The notes under the pieces were generated by a model. That model did not search any database and was not told the DNA's origin. It saw only the letters and a program-made list of their open reading frames with translations. The position numbers were made by a program, and so were the translations under genes. From Candidatus Hodarchaeota archaeon (GTDB taxonomy: Archaea; Asgardarchaeota; Heimdallarchaeia; Hodarchaeales; YT1-057), in assembly GCA_016839955.1 (NCBI GenBank), contig JAEOTI010000320.1, forward strand, positions 1-18,571: DNA of 18,571 nucleotides. Direction: 5' to 3'. This document shows positions 1 through 7,321 of the stretch, piece by piece (position 1 is the stretch's first letter; every line of letters starts with the position of its first letter).

Positions 1-1
1 A

Positions 2-166
2 ATTAAAAATCTCAATCTTGCAATTGATATGGGATATTTCCTGTCAGTGGACGGTTTACGTAATATCTGGCCAGAACTTTTCATTTATACTAATCACCAC
101 GATCGTGAAGAGTGGAAAGAACTTCTTGTACGACTTGAAAAAATACATTCACTATCAAGGAGGTAA
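2..166 (+). CDS. C-terminal end of an unrecognised protein (5' end outside window)
   Basis: Frame 2 is open from the left edge to a TAA at 164-166 and gives a protein-like 54-residue tail (IKNLNLAIDMGYFLSVDGL near its start, ending KIHSLSRR). It has mixed hydrophobic and charged residues and a helical, basic end. I do not recognise the family. The Shine-Dalgarno of the next gene (AGGAGGT, 158-164) lies on the last codons and stop of this frame, so the two genes are probably translated from one message. A competing open frame starting at 18 covers the same bases but has poor composition and no ribosome site. Confidence 0.55.
   Translation: MKNLNLAIDMGYFLSVDGLRNIWPELFIYTNHHDREEWKELLVRLEKIHSLSRR
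158..164 (+). promoter_or_regulatory. Shine-Dalgarno AGGAGGT
   Basis: AGGAGGT lies 9 bases before the ATG at 174. It is a near-complete match to the archaeal anti-Shine-Dalgarno and fixes the GNAT start at 174 rather than at the in-frame ATG at 18. Confidence 0.75.
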
Positions 167-173
167 ATTAGTA

Positions 174-1010
174 ATGTATAAACTTCCAAAAGCAAGGTAT
201 CAACATGTGAAATCAATTTTTAGTGATGAAAGATATAGGTTTTTTCAGATACGTGTTCATGCAATCGCAAGTGAAACCGTTAAAGGAGAGATTTGGGTTG
301 ATAATATCTCAAATCCCCAATCAGTTTGTGTTTGGGACTCCAAATACAAATTTTACCTTGGTGGTAATGTTAGTGACGATATCTATAAATCTCTAAATTA
401 TTTATTGATAAATGAAATAGCTCCTGAAGCGAAGAGGAAAAATCTTGAACATTTTTTTCTTTTTTATCCTCGAGATTCTAATTGGGACATTTATTTACGA
501 AACAACAAAATTATTCGAAATCTTAGAGAAAATAAACGAAGCTATTACCTCTTTCGGGATTCTAATATTACTTGGAAAGAGAGAATTCCTAAAGGCTACT
601 CTGTTAGACGAATTACTAAGGATCTATTAGAAAATACAGATTTAGAAGGAATTCACTTTGTGATTGAGGAGATTGAATCCATGAATAAGTCCATTGATTA
701 TTTCCTTAACAATGGATTTGGATTTTGCGTTATTGATGAAAAAAATGGCAAAATAGTTACCTGGTGCACTTCAGAATATATGGTGAATTCAATGTGTGAA
801 TTTGGAATCGAAACATTTGAAACATATCAAAAGAAAGGATTTGGAACATTAACAGCTGCTGCAGCTGTTGAATACGGAATATCCCAGAATTTTACCAGAC
901 TGGGATGGGATGCATGGGCGAATAATATAGGCTCTAAAAAAATTGCAGAGAAAATTGGTTTTGAAAAAACCGATGAATATTCAATTTATTTTGGTAAATA
1001 TGAGGATTAA
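174..1010 (+). CDS. GNAT-family N-acetyltransferase (paralogue A)
   Basis: A 278-residue protein predicted to transfer an acetyl group from acetyl-CoA to an unknown small molecule or peptide in the cytosol. The GNAT fold sits in the C-terminal half. Motif A is around residues 211-230, with the acetyl-CoA loop Q219-K-K-G-F-G224. Motif B is around 243-263 (LGWDAW, then NNIGSKKIAEKIGF). The first 130 residues form an additional N-terminal domain, as in the longer GNAT_acetyltran-type proteins. The start at 174 is set by the strong Shine-Dalgarno at 158-164. The gene ends five bases before the convergent kinase gene. A full-length paralogue of the same layout lies at 8200-9033. The substrate cannot be read from the sequence. 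Confidence 0.85.
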   Translation: MYKLPKARYQHVKSIFSDERYRFFQIRVHAIASETVKGEIWVDNISNPQSVCVWDSKYKFYLGGNVSDDIYKSLNYLLINEIAPEAKRKNLEHFFLFYPRDSNWDIYLRNNKIIRNLRENKRSYYLFRDSNITWKERIPKGYSVRRITKDLLENTDLEGIHFVIEEIESMNKSIDYFLNNGFGFCVIDEKNGKIVTWCTSEYMVNSMCEFGIETFETYQKKGFGTLTAAAAVEYGISQNFTRLGWDAWANNIGSKKIAEKIGFEKTDEYSIYFGKYED

Positions 1011-1015
1011 CTCCT

Positions 1016-2032
1016 TTAAATCAATGAAAGATTTTCAGCAAGAATTGTAGAAATCCTATCTGTGTTTTGATGGTGCCAAAGAGCTTTTTTTGCGTAGTAA
1101 TCTAAGTTAGATAAGCTTCCTCGAATGGGATCATTAACTAATTGCCAATAGGCATAAGCAAAATCCTCTATTGCGCCAGCTGTGAATAGCATAGATAAAT
1201 ATCGTATATCTTTCTTTTGAAGTGAGAAGATTTTATTATATTCTTTTAGGAACTCTGAGGATAAATTGAGGTCTGTCTGAATAGGATTGTTACGATTATT
1301 ACAACATGTTTGTATAATTATAGCAATGTCTTTCAAGAAAGTATCATTCATCATAGAAACATTTTCAAAGTCAATAATGCCCTTGATTCTTCCTTCATGC
1401 CATATTAAATTATTTGGATTAATGTCTCGATGAATTGGATATGCAGGATATTCCGAATAAGTGGGATCATGTAATGACTTATGTATAGATAATAATTGAT
1501 CAATGCATTCCAGGAATTTCAATTCATTTCCTTTTTTATTGGTTTTAGCTGTGATTTGAATTTTAAATTCTATTAATTCGTTAAAGACAAATGTAGGAGC
1601 AATTTGAGAATCCCTTAGCATGTTGTTATCAAGATCTGAACTTTGCAAAATGGAGTGGATTTTTGTAATCATTTGTGCAATTTCACGCAAATTTGAAAGA
1701 TTTAATGGTTTCATTATTTCTCCTTTAATATAACGATAAATCCAATAATAAAATCCTTGAAATTCTACAAATCTTTGTCCATGAATTGTTTTCAGTGGTT
1801 TAGGGATTTTATAAGAGAATTTCTGGTTTTCCAAATATTCTAGATAATCAAATTCAAATAATAATTGAGGAATAGTTCGTTCAAAAATAACTTTCTTCAG
1901 GATAAATGTATCATAACTAGTTACTATCATCCAATTTTGATTAACATCTCCTTGTTGTATCATTGTACTTGATAACACAGTCCCAAGCGACCAATTTGAC
2001 AAAATATGTTTGAGACTGTTAGTAGAACTCAT
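1016..2032 (-). CDS. APH/ThrB2-type small-molecule kinase (phosphotransferase enzyme family)
   Basis: A 338-residue protein of the aminoglycoside-phosphotransferase fold, which also includes homoserine, choline and fructosamine kinases. It has an N-lobe beta-hairpin with a candidate ATP lysine at K46/K47 (FILKKV), then the catalytic loop HRDINPNN (H201, D203, N208) and the metal-binding motif IIDFEN (D221). The C-terminal helical region (about 260-338) would bind the acceptor. The ATG at 2032 is preceded by AAGGTAATC. The gene lies 34 bases after the actin-like gene on the same strand, so the two are probably co-transcribed. Archaeal members are metabolic kinases more often than resistance enzymes, so I do not call it an antibiotic-resistance gene. 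The acceptor is unknown. Confidence 0.85.
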   Translation of the reverse strand: MSSTNSLKHILSNWSLGTVLSSTMIQQGDVNQNWMIVTSYDTFILKKVIFERTIPQLLFEFDYLEYLENQKFSYKIPKPLKTIHGQRFVEFQGFYYWIYRYIKGEIMKPLNLSNLREIAQMITKIHSILQSSDLDNNMLRDSQIAPTFVFNELIEFKIQITAKTNKKGNELKFLECIDQLLSIHKSLHDPTYSEYPAYPIHRDINPNNLIWHEGRIKGIIDFENVSMMNDTFLKDIAIIIQTCCNNRNNPIQTDLNLSSEFLKEYNKIFSLQKKDIRYLSMLFTAGAIEDFAYAYWQLVNDPIRGSLSNLDYYAKKALWHHQNTDRISTILAENLSLI

Positions 2033-2066
2033 GAAGATTACCTTAAATGACTACTCAACGTCAATA

Positions 2067-3242
2067 TCATAAAGATCGGTGAAATATATGTGGTCCTTTT
2101 TTTTGGTAATCTTCCTGAGTAATAAATGATTTTTGATAAGATCTACTGGAGCTTAGGATTGATCCACCAATCCAAGCGGAATATTGACGATCTGAGGGTG
2201 CCACAATCCGAACTTCCATGGTTTCTGGAACAAGTTTGGAAAGTTCAAGTCGGAGGCGTTGCTTTAGACCCGGGAACATTGTGGAACTTCCAGATAAAAT
2301 GATATTATGAAATAACTCTCTCCGTATATCAATTGCACAATCCTGGATCGAATTATAAATGCATTCATTCAATGGTAGATCTTCTTTTCCGAGGAGAGTA
2401 GGATTAAATAGCGCTTCAGGTACTAGGAATCGTTCTGGGCCAACTGTAATTTTTTTATGGGTAGGAAGAGTGTATTGTTTCTCTATCCGTGTTTTATCTT
2501 CTTCTGATATGACTTCTCGTTCGGGATCCAAGGCAATGTAGCATAAATTTCCTTTAATATCTTGGATACTTTCACGTTCTGTGAAGGAAGAGAAAGGATA
2601 ACCTCTTTGTTGTAGGAGTTTTCGAAGATAATCATTCATATCTCTATTTGTAATATTAATGTATGAAATCGCATGAAAAATTGCGAAACCTTTGTAGATT
2701 GGCACAATTTGTATGATTCCATCACTAAACTCAATCACTGTACCAGTGGTTCGGCCAGAAGCATGGAGAGAGAGAACTGCTTGCATAGAAACTTGAATAG
2801 AAGGACAATTGAACGTTTCAAAAAGGATTTCAGCCATTTTCCCCCGGTTTTCATCTGGGTTCAATACAGCTTCTGTTAATAGTACTGGGTGTTCAGAGGG
2901 ATTCACTTTAAGTTCGTCATGGAATGTGTAATGCCAAATTTTTTCCATTGCGTTCCAATCAGATACAACACCACTACGATTGATTGGATAAAATAGACTC
3001 AAGTCATTGTGTAATTTTAAAGCCTCTTTTCCGACGTAAAATTCTAGTTGGATATCTTCCTTCGGAGTAGAAACTTTACTTTGATCTTTCATTCGTGAAG
3101 GAATTCTCAGGTCTTTTCGTTTAGGAAATCCAACTACGGTTGGGAAGATTGAACATGGCTTACTTTCTCCACTAAACCCATTTTTAGAGAAACCCGGATC
3201 ATTATCAATAACAATGGGGGTTCCCGTATTTATCGTGGCCAT
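2067..3242 (-). CDS. divergent Asgard actin-family protein (actin/Arp-like)
   Basis: A 391-residue protein aligning with eukaryotic actin end to end. Landmarks are IDNDPGFSKNGFSG (12-25, phosphate loop 1), YVGKEAL (69-75), DWNAMEKIWHYTF (95-107), EHPVLLTEAVLNP (117-129), the MQAVLSLHASGRTTG helix (153-167), EFSDG (171-175, phosphate loop 2), ERESIQDIK (222-230), LSGSSTMFPG (316-325) and YSAWIGGSIL (354-363). It ends with the actin-like stretch GPHIFHR. Length (391 against 375) differs mainly at the N-terminus and around the D-loop (50-66). K20 and Q154 (actin K18, Q137) are kept. However, GSG of loop 1 is DPG, D154 is E171, G156 is S173, H161 is Q178, G302 is S319, K336 is Q353, and the H73 site is replaced. 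It may therefore bind or hydrolyse ATP differently, like an Arp rather than a conventional filament former. An AAGGA site precedes the ATG. Confidence 0.93.
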   Translation of the reverse strand: MATINTGTPIVIDNDPGFSKNGFSGESKPCSIFPTVVGFPKRKDLRIPSRMKDQSKVSTPKEDIQLEFYVGKEALKLHNDLSLFYPINRSGVVSDWNAMEKIWHYTFHDELKVNPSEHPVLLTEAVLNPDENRGKMAEILFETFNCPSIQVSMQAVLSLHASGRTTGTVIEFSDGIIQIVPIYKGFAIFHAISYINITNRDMNDYLRKLLQQRGYPFSSFTERESIQDIKGNLCYIALDPEREVISEEDKTRIEKQYTLPTHKKITVGPERFLVPEALFNPTLLGKEDLPLNECIYNSIQDCAIDIRRELFHNIILSGSSTMFPGLKQRLRLELSKLVPETMEVRIVAPSDRQYSAWIGGSILSSSRSYQKSFITQEDYQKKGPHIFHRSL

Positions 3243-3269
3243 AGAGCTACCATATCCTTAAAAAAATGC

Positions 3270-3303
3270 AAAATCAAATAAGAAAAATCTAGGATTTGAT
3301 TTT
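3270..3303 (-). repeat. perfect 10-bp inverted repeat in front of the actin-like gene
   Basis: AAAATCAAAT (3270-3279) is repeated as its exact reverse complement ATTTGATTTT (3294-3303) around a 14-base loop. It starts 28 bases upstream of the actin-like ATG. A further copy of TTTGATTTT lies near 3355-3363. It could be an RNA hairpin in the leader or a repressor site. Because it is A/T-rich, chance is a real alternative. Confidence 0.4.
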
Positions 3304-3440
3304 TCTACTTGGATAATGACTTTTAACCAATATTATCTTTCTTGCTTGATTTAGTTTGATTTTTTTTATCTTAATTTCTTTGGTTATTCAAAGAATAGTA
3401 TAACTCAATTTTTGTTAAGTGACTAATAACAATCTTGAAA

Positions 3441-3450
3441 TTTTATATAG
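3441..3450 (-). promoter_or_regulatory. candidate TATA box for the actin-like gene
   Basis: Read on the minus strand this is CTATATAAAA, a good archaeal TATA element, placed just after a T-tract that would end the upstream ABC transcript. Initiation about 25 bases on would leave a leader of roughly 175 bases, which is long for an archaeal message. The element is near-symmetric, so the direction is inferred from context. Confidence 0.4.
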
Positions 3451-3453
3451 ATG

Positions 3454-3466
3454 AAAAAAAAGAAAG
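3454..3466 (-). terminator. T-tract terminator after the ABC permease
   Basis: On the minus strand an eight-T run preceded by TTTC lies about 20 bases after the permease stop. Runs of T at the 3' end are the usual intrinsic termination signal in archaea. Confidence 0.45.
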
Positions 3467-3484
3467 GAATGTAGGTATACTCAT

Positions 3485-4342
3485 TTAATCAAGATCAAGT
3501 GTTCGATAAATGAGTATTCCTGTGATGAGTGCGATAATAGGAATACCAAATAGAATTAAGATTGAAAGGCTAGGAAAAGGTGCTGGGCTGAAATAATGGT
3601 AATCCAAATCGTAATTCCCAATTAACCAACGGACAATTTCTTGTTGATGGTATTTGAAAGAAAGATTTTCCAGATGCCAATCTGTTGGAAAAAACTCAAT
3701 TCCAATTGCAAGAAATGAATCGATTAAGATAAAAAAGCTAATCCCAAGAACTGCTGCTATTGTTTGACTTCTTGCATAGGTACCGACAACCGCTGTCGTG
3801 GTGGTGGCAATGAATATTGAAACCACAAGTAATAACTGGATTTTTAATGTCTGTTCTAGAATGATAGGTACCATCTCAGTTATGTCGAGACCATTGAAAA
3901 CTCCTATTCCTAACATACCCAAAGTCATCACGATGGAACCAAATACTGCAAGAAGATAGCTATTGAGGAAGACAGAGAAATTTCTACCTAAATAAGTACT
4001 TTCTCGACTTACTGGGGCAGATTGTACCAATCTCAAAGTTCCTGATTTCATATCTCGAGCAAGAGCTCCAGCTCCAAAATAGCATGCTGCTCCAACTCCT
4101 AATAATTGGTAGAAAAGTCCTGATCCCATAGAAACTGAGAGGTTAGCCCATGTTTCTTCATCGGGGTCAATAAAGATCTCTGGAACTCCTTCTCCTTCTC
4201 CAACGTCTGCTGACATCATATAACCAATAGACATTAACATAAATACGGTAAAAATAACAAAAATAGCCCCAACAAGTAATGTCTTTTTACTAAAGAGATC
4301 TCTTCGAAATTCAAAAATGAAGACATCATAAGTTTTATTCAT
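3485..4342 (-). CDS. ABC-2 type transporter permease
   Basis: A 285-residue integral membrane protein, partner of the ATPase encoded just upstream. About six hydrophobic segments are visible: 21-45, 77-95, 122-147, 170-192, 197-216 and 260-282. An extracytoplasmic acidic loop lies at about 46-70. The cytoplasmic sequence DMKSGTLRLVQSAPVSR (96-112) is characteristic of ABC-2 permeases of the ABC2_membrane_2 group, where it contacts the ATPase. The start codon overlaps the ATPase stop (ATGA), so translation is coupled. It would form the channel of an exporter. The substrate is not predictable; related archaeal systems export lipids, peptides or drugs. Confidence 0.9.
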   Translation of the reverse strand: MNKTYDVFIFEFRRDLFSKKTLLVGAIFVIFTVFMLMSIGYMMSADVGEGEGVPEIFIDPDEETWANLSVSMGSGLFYQLLGVGAACYFGAGALARDMKSGTLRLVQSAPVSRESTYLGRNFSVFLNSYLLAVFGSIVMTLGMLGIGVFNGLDITEMVPIILEQTLKIQLLLVVSIFIATTTTAVVGTYARSQTIAAVLGISFFILIDSFLAIGIEFFPTDWHLENLSFKYHQQEIVRWLIGNYDLDYHYFSPAPFPSLSILILFGIPIIALITGILIYRTLDLD

Positions 4343-5286
4343 TGCTTTTTGCCCCCTTCTTTTTTGTTATTAGTTAATTCAAAGAAAATGGACTCTAATT
4401 GGGTTGTTGTAGGTTTAAACATATATAATGCCAGATTATTTGTTGCTATTATCTTTGGGAGATTTTTCATTAGGATATCTGGTTCATTTGTCCGAATTTC
4501 TAAACCACCGCTTACAAAGCGAGTATCTACAACCCATGGTTCATCAAGTGCATTATTGAGTGTCTTTACATCTGAGACATTTACAAAAAACGCATAACCA
4601 TGATGTGCTTGGCGGATATCATCCAAAGTTCTATCTTCTACTATTTTTCCTTGGTCAATAATAATTATACGGTCTGCTAATGCTTCTGCCTCTCCTAAAA
4701 TGTGAGTGCTTACGAAAAATGCTCGGGGGATGTCATCATGTACAAGCGACCGGAATAAGGCGATAATCTCTTTTTTACCATGGGGATCTAGATTAGCAGT
4801 AGGTTCATCAGCAATTAGAATCTCAGGGTCTCCAAGCATGGCTTGGGCGATACCAAGCCGCTGTTTCTGTCCACTAGAGAGAGTATCTATTCTTCGTCTA
4901 TCTAATTGATCTAGTTGTACTAAAGAAAGCTTTTCTTGAACTTCGTTAGTAAGAATCATCCCTGATAGCCCCCGAAGTCTTCCCATATACCTACAAAATG
5001 TTCGAATAGACATATCAGAACAGTAAGCAGAGTTTTCTTCAGGAACATAACCAATCTGAGCACGAGCATTAGTACCTTCAGTAACTACATCGAATCCATT
5101 TATTTGAGCTGTCCCCTTTGTAGGGGCGAGACCTCCTGTCAACATTCTAATTGTCGTTGTTTTCCCTGCACCGTTGGGTCCAAGGACTACAACTACTTCT
5201 CCCTTCCTTACTGACATGGTTAAATCGTCAACAGCAGTGAGTGTACCGAATTTTCGGGTCAAATCTTCTGTTTCAATTGCTAACAA
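4339..5286 (-). CDS. ABC transporter ATP-binding protein
   Basis: A 315-residue cytosolic ATPase driving the permease encoded next. Counting from the TTG start, it has Walker A GPNGAGKTT (36-44), the Q-loop region YVPEEN (E in place of Q, common in this subfamily), the signature LSSGQKQR (136-143), Walker B ILIADEP (D160, E161) and the switch H195 (STH). The C-terminal 90 residues form the extra domain seen in ABC-2 exporter ATPases. The frame extends to a GTG at 5295, but AAAGGTG at 5297-5303 is one base from that GTG and ten from the TTG at 5286, so I prefer TTG, which gives the usual LAIETEDLTRKFG start. Confidence 0.92.
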   Translation of the reverse strand: MLAIETEDLTRKFGTLTAVDDLTMSVRKGEVVVVLGPNGAGKTTTIRMLTGGLAPTKGTAQINGFDVVTEGTNARAQIGYVPEENSAYCSDMSIRTFCRYMGRLRGLSGMILTNEVQEKLSLVQLDQLDRRRIDTLSSGQKQRLGIAQAMLGDPEILIADEPTANLDPHGKKEIIALFRSLVHDDIPRAFFVSTHILGEAEALADRIIIIDQGKIVEDRTLDDIRQAHHGYAFFVNVSDVKTLNNALDEPWVVDTRFVSGGLEIRTNEPDILMKNLPKIIATNNLALYMFKPTTTQLESIFFELTNNKKEGGKKQ

Positions 5287-5296
5287 TGAAATCACA

Positions 5297-5303
5297 CACC
5301 TTT
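5297..5303 (-). promoter_or_regulatory. Shine-Dalgarno AAAGGTG deciding the ABC ATPase start
   Basis: AAAGGTG on the minus strand is ten bases from the TTG at 5286 but only one base from the GTG at 5295, favouring the shorter protein. Confidence 0.5.
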
Positions 5304-5323
5304 ATGAGAATCATTAGTATGTT

Positions 5324-5335
5324 ATTTTATAACTT
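5324..5335 (-). promoter_or_regulatory. candidate TATA box for the ABC exporter operon
   Basis: The minus strand reads AAAAGTTATAAAATAAC here. A TTATAAAA core at about 5326-5333 would place initiation near 5304-5308, giving a very short leader that just contains the ribosome site. This is a prediction from spacing and base content only. Confidence 0.4.
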
Positions 5336-5461
5336 TTGTTACTTATGCAATACTAGTAATATATGATATATTGTTAATAAAGTTTAATTATTTAGTCGTT
5401 GAAATAATTAATTTCTCAAATTCACCTTGTTTTCTGGAAAACAAATAGTTTGCACTTTTTT

Positions 5462-5480
5462 CGAAATACCTTAAATATAA
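5462..5480 (+). promoter_or_regulatory. candidate BRE/TATA promoter for the helicase gene
   Basis: CGAAATACC (5462-5470) followed by TTAAATATAA (5471-5480) has the order and composition of an archaeal BRE plus TATA box. Initiation about 25 bases later (near 5500) would give a leader of some 55-60 bases containing the ribosome site at 5547. Confidence 0.5.
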
Positions 5481-5546
5481 ATCAAAAATGACGTTTACAG
5501 ACCTGTTTATCCTATTATCAGAAATTAGATGTGCATTCCCACATTC

Positions 5547-5551
5547 GAGGT
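5547..5551 (+). promoter_or_regulatory. Shine-Dalgarno GAGGT deciding the helicase start
   Basis: GAGGT lies seven bases before the ATG at 5559, which favours that start over the in-frame ATG at 5529 that has no ribosome site. Confidence 0.6.
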
Positions 5552-5558
5552 ATTTCAT

Positions 5559-7148
5559 ATGAATAGTTTAGTGTCTCCACGTTCTTATCAACTTGAAATA
5601 CTTCAGCTCCTAGAAAGAAATTCACAACAAAATCAAATCGTCCATCTTGCATTTGGTGCTGGAAAAACATTGATTGCGTTATGGTCAATGATTGAACGAC
5701 GAATAAGAGAACCGAATAATAAAATCCTCTATCTTTCAGCCGGAGAGGGAGGATATGACCGGTCTCGACAAGCACTTGATATGGCAATTAAATTTAATTT
5801 ACAGTCCGAACTCGGTTATTGTTTAGATCCTAAATCAATGTTCGACCGTTCTACTTCGAAACGAAAGGAAATAGCTTGGAAAGAAGCCAATGTAATCTTT
5901 GGTCCTATGCAGGCTATTTGGAACTTATTAGATAGAGATTTTCCGACATCAAAGTCTTCTATTAACTATATTATTGTTGACGAAGTTGCTGACATTGTCT
6001 CTCGGGATTTGGTAGGATGGAGATTCCATAAAAGTGCTGAGGGTCTGTTTAATCTTGCAAAAGAATCTCGAATCCCCATTCTTGGTTTAACTGGTAGTTT
6101 AGACCAGTCTAGGTTAAATGCAGTTGTTAGATTACTTCAAGCTAAACTTATTACTAAGCCAGAGATCCAACCATTCACTTATCAATATTCAACTCTATTT
6201 GTTGAGGATCCTGAAATTCAACGGATTGACTCAATTATTAGTGCTGGTCTGAATGATTGTGCACAAAAAGCTTCAAAATTGTTAGATCATCCTATAACTA
6301 TTGATGTACTCTATGAATTGCTATATGCGGGTTTTCTTAACCGTTTATATCATCCTAAACTCTCATTTCCATCAGAATCTCCCCTTCTGGAAAAGTTGAA
6401 GAATCCTGAAGACCGAAATGCTCTGTTTCAAATATTACGTGACTTTCATCTTTATGCTCATGGTCGTATGATCGCCCTGAATTCCACACCCGATCATTTA
6501 GCAAAATTTATAGAAAAATATAGATTGCCCGCCCCATTATATTATTCTCTGAAGGATTTGATAACTCAAAGGTGGCAAAAAACTGGACTATCGTCAAAAG
6601 TTTTGAGAACAATTATTCCCATTCGTGAAGCCAGTAGAAGAGGTCCTGTAATTGTATTTGCTAGGTTTCTTGACCTTGTAAGTCAATGTGAAAGGACATT
6701 AAAAGCTAATGGAGTAGATGCACGTCAATTAACTGGTCAAACTAAAGTTACATCCAGAAAAATGCTTTTGCAAGAATTTCGGGATAGATCTTTTCCTGTT
6801 CTAGTTTTAAGCCCCCTAGGTACTCGGGGATTAGACCTTCCTGATGTTCAACTTGTAGTCCATCTCGATATTCAACAGAACACTGATGTTGTTGCTCAAC
6901 GATCCGCAAGGATTCGAGGAGGAGAAGTTTGGTATACTATTTATACTAAAACCAGTGAGGAAAACAAATTGCGATTGTTAGAAGACCGACTAGGGACTTC
7001 AAAGCATTATTATGGCAATTCATTTCCACGCGATAAAACGGAAGAAATTACAAAAGAAGAGAAAGAAAAATTACTAAGCAATGACCTTTCAGAAAAACAA
7101 CGAGATTTAATTAGTTGGTTTGAACAACATAAAGATCAAAATGGATAA
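5559..7148 (+). CDS. divergent SF2 helicase, Hef/FANCM-like
   Basis: A 529-residue protein with two RecA-like domains. Domain 1 has an RSYQ N-terminal motif, Walker A AFGAGKT (31-37), Walker B VDEVAD (DEVA, 141-144) and motif III LTGS (177-180). A helical insertion (about 220-350) separates the domains, as in Hef, MDA5/RIG-I and FANCM helicases. Domain 2 has motif IV VIVFAR (364-369), motif V SPLGTRGLDLP (418-428) and a variant motif VI QRSARIRGG (447-455). The C-terminal tail after 490 is charged. Motif Ia is replaced by an unusual LSAGEGGYD stretch. There is no ERCC4-type nuclease domain after it. Its likely role is remodelling branched DNA or dsRNA, but the motif changes leave its substrate open. 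The start at 5559 is chosen by GAGGT. Confidence 0.82.
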   Translation: MNSLVSPRSYQLEILQLLERNSQQNQIVHLAFGAGKTLIALWSMIERRIREPNNKILYLSAGEGGYDRSRQALDMAIKFNLQSELGYCLDPKSMFDRSTSKRKEIAWKEANVIFGPMQAIWNLLDRDFPTSKSSINYIIVDEVADIVSRDLVGWRFHKSAEGLFNLAKESRIPILGLTGSLDQSRLNAVVRLLQAKLITKPEIQPFTYQYSTLFVEDPEIQRIDSIISAGLNDCAQKASKLLDHPITIDVLYELLYAGFLNRLYHPKLSFPSESPLLEKLKNPEDRNALFQILRDFHLYAHGRMIALNSTPDHLAKFIEKYRLPAPLYYSLKDLITQRWQKTGLSSKVLRTIIPIREASRRGPVIVFARFLDLVSQCERTLKANGVDARQLTGQTKVTSRKMLLQEFRDRSFPVLVLSPLGTRGLDLPDVQLVVHLDIQQNTDVVAQRSARIRGGEVWYTIYTKTSEENKLRLLEDRLGTSKHYYGNSFPRDKTEEITKEEKEKLLSNDLSEKQRDLISWFEQHKDQNG

Positions 7149-7186
7149 ATGTCAGAAGAGATTTTCCTTCCTGTGTTGGGATATTA

Positions 7187-7203
7187 AATTAAATATAATA
7201 TAA
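7187..7203 (+). promoter_or_regulatory. candidate TATA region for the dimethylargininase-like gene
   Basis: TTAAATATAATATAA lies about 120 bases before the ATG at 7322, following the helicase stop. It would give a leader of about 100 bases. This is a spacing-based guess, since the region is A/T-rich throughout. Confidence 0.3.
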
Positions 7204-7321
7204 TGCTTCTTTTAATATGAATAGAAAAATGATGTTTTCAGCTTTTCATTCTCTTCATAAAAGTAATCAAAATGACTGTGTTAAATAATACCGTTACAGA
7301 AGAATAAATCGGGTTTAGTAA

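Noticed and set aside
18..173. N-terminal extension of GNAT A from an ATG at 18
   Set aside because: No ribosome site, poor composition, and it overlaps a better frame (2-166). A strong Shine-Dalgarno marks 174.
1016..2032. Antibiotic-resistance aminoglycoside kinase
   Set aside because: The fold is shared by many metabolic kinases. Nothing in the sequence or context points to aminoglycosides.
2359..2879. Open frames on the plus strand opposite the actin-like gene (and similar ones opposite the ABC ATPase, lyase and nucleotidyltransferase)
   Set aside because: They are antisense shadows with unlikely composition and no ribosome sites. The opposite strand carries a well-supported gene in each case.
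7150..7188. 12-codon frame ATG TCA GAA ... TAA after the helicase
   Set aside because: Too short, no ribosome site, no recognisable pattern.
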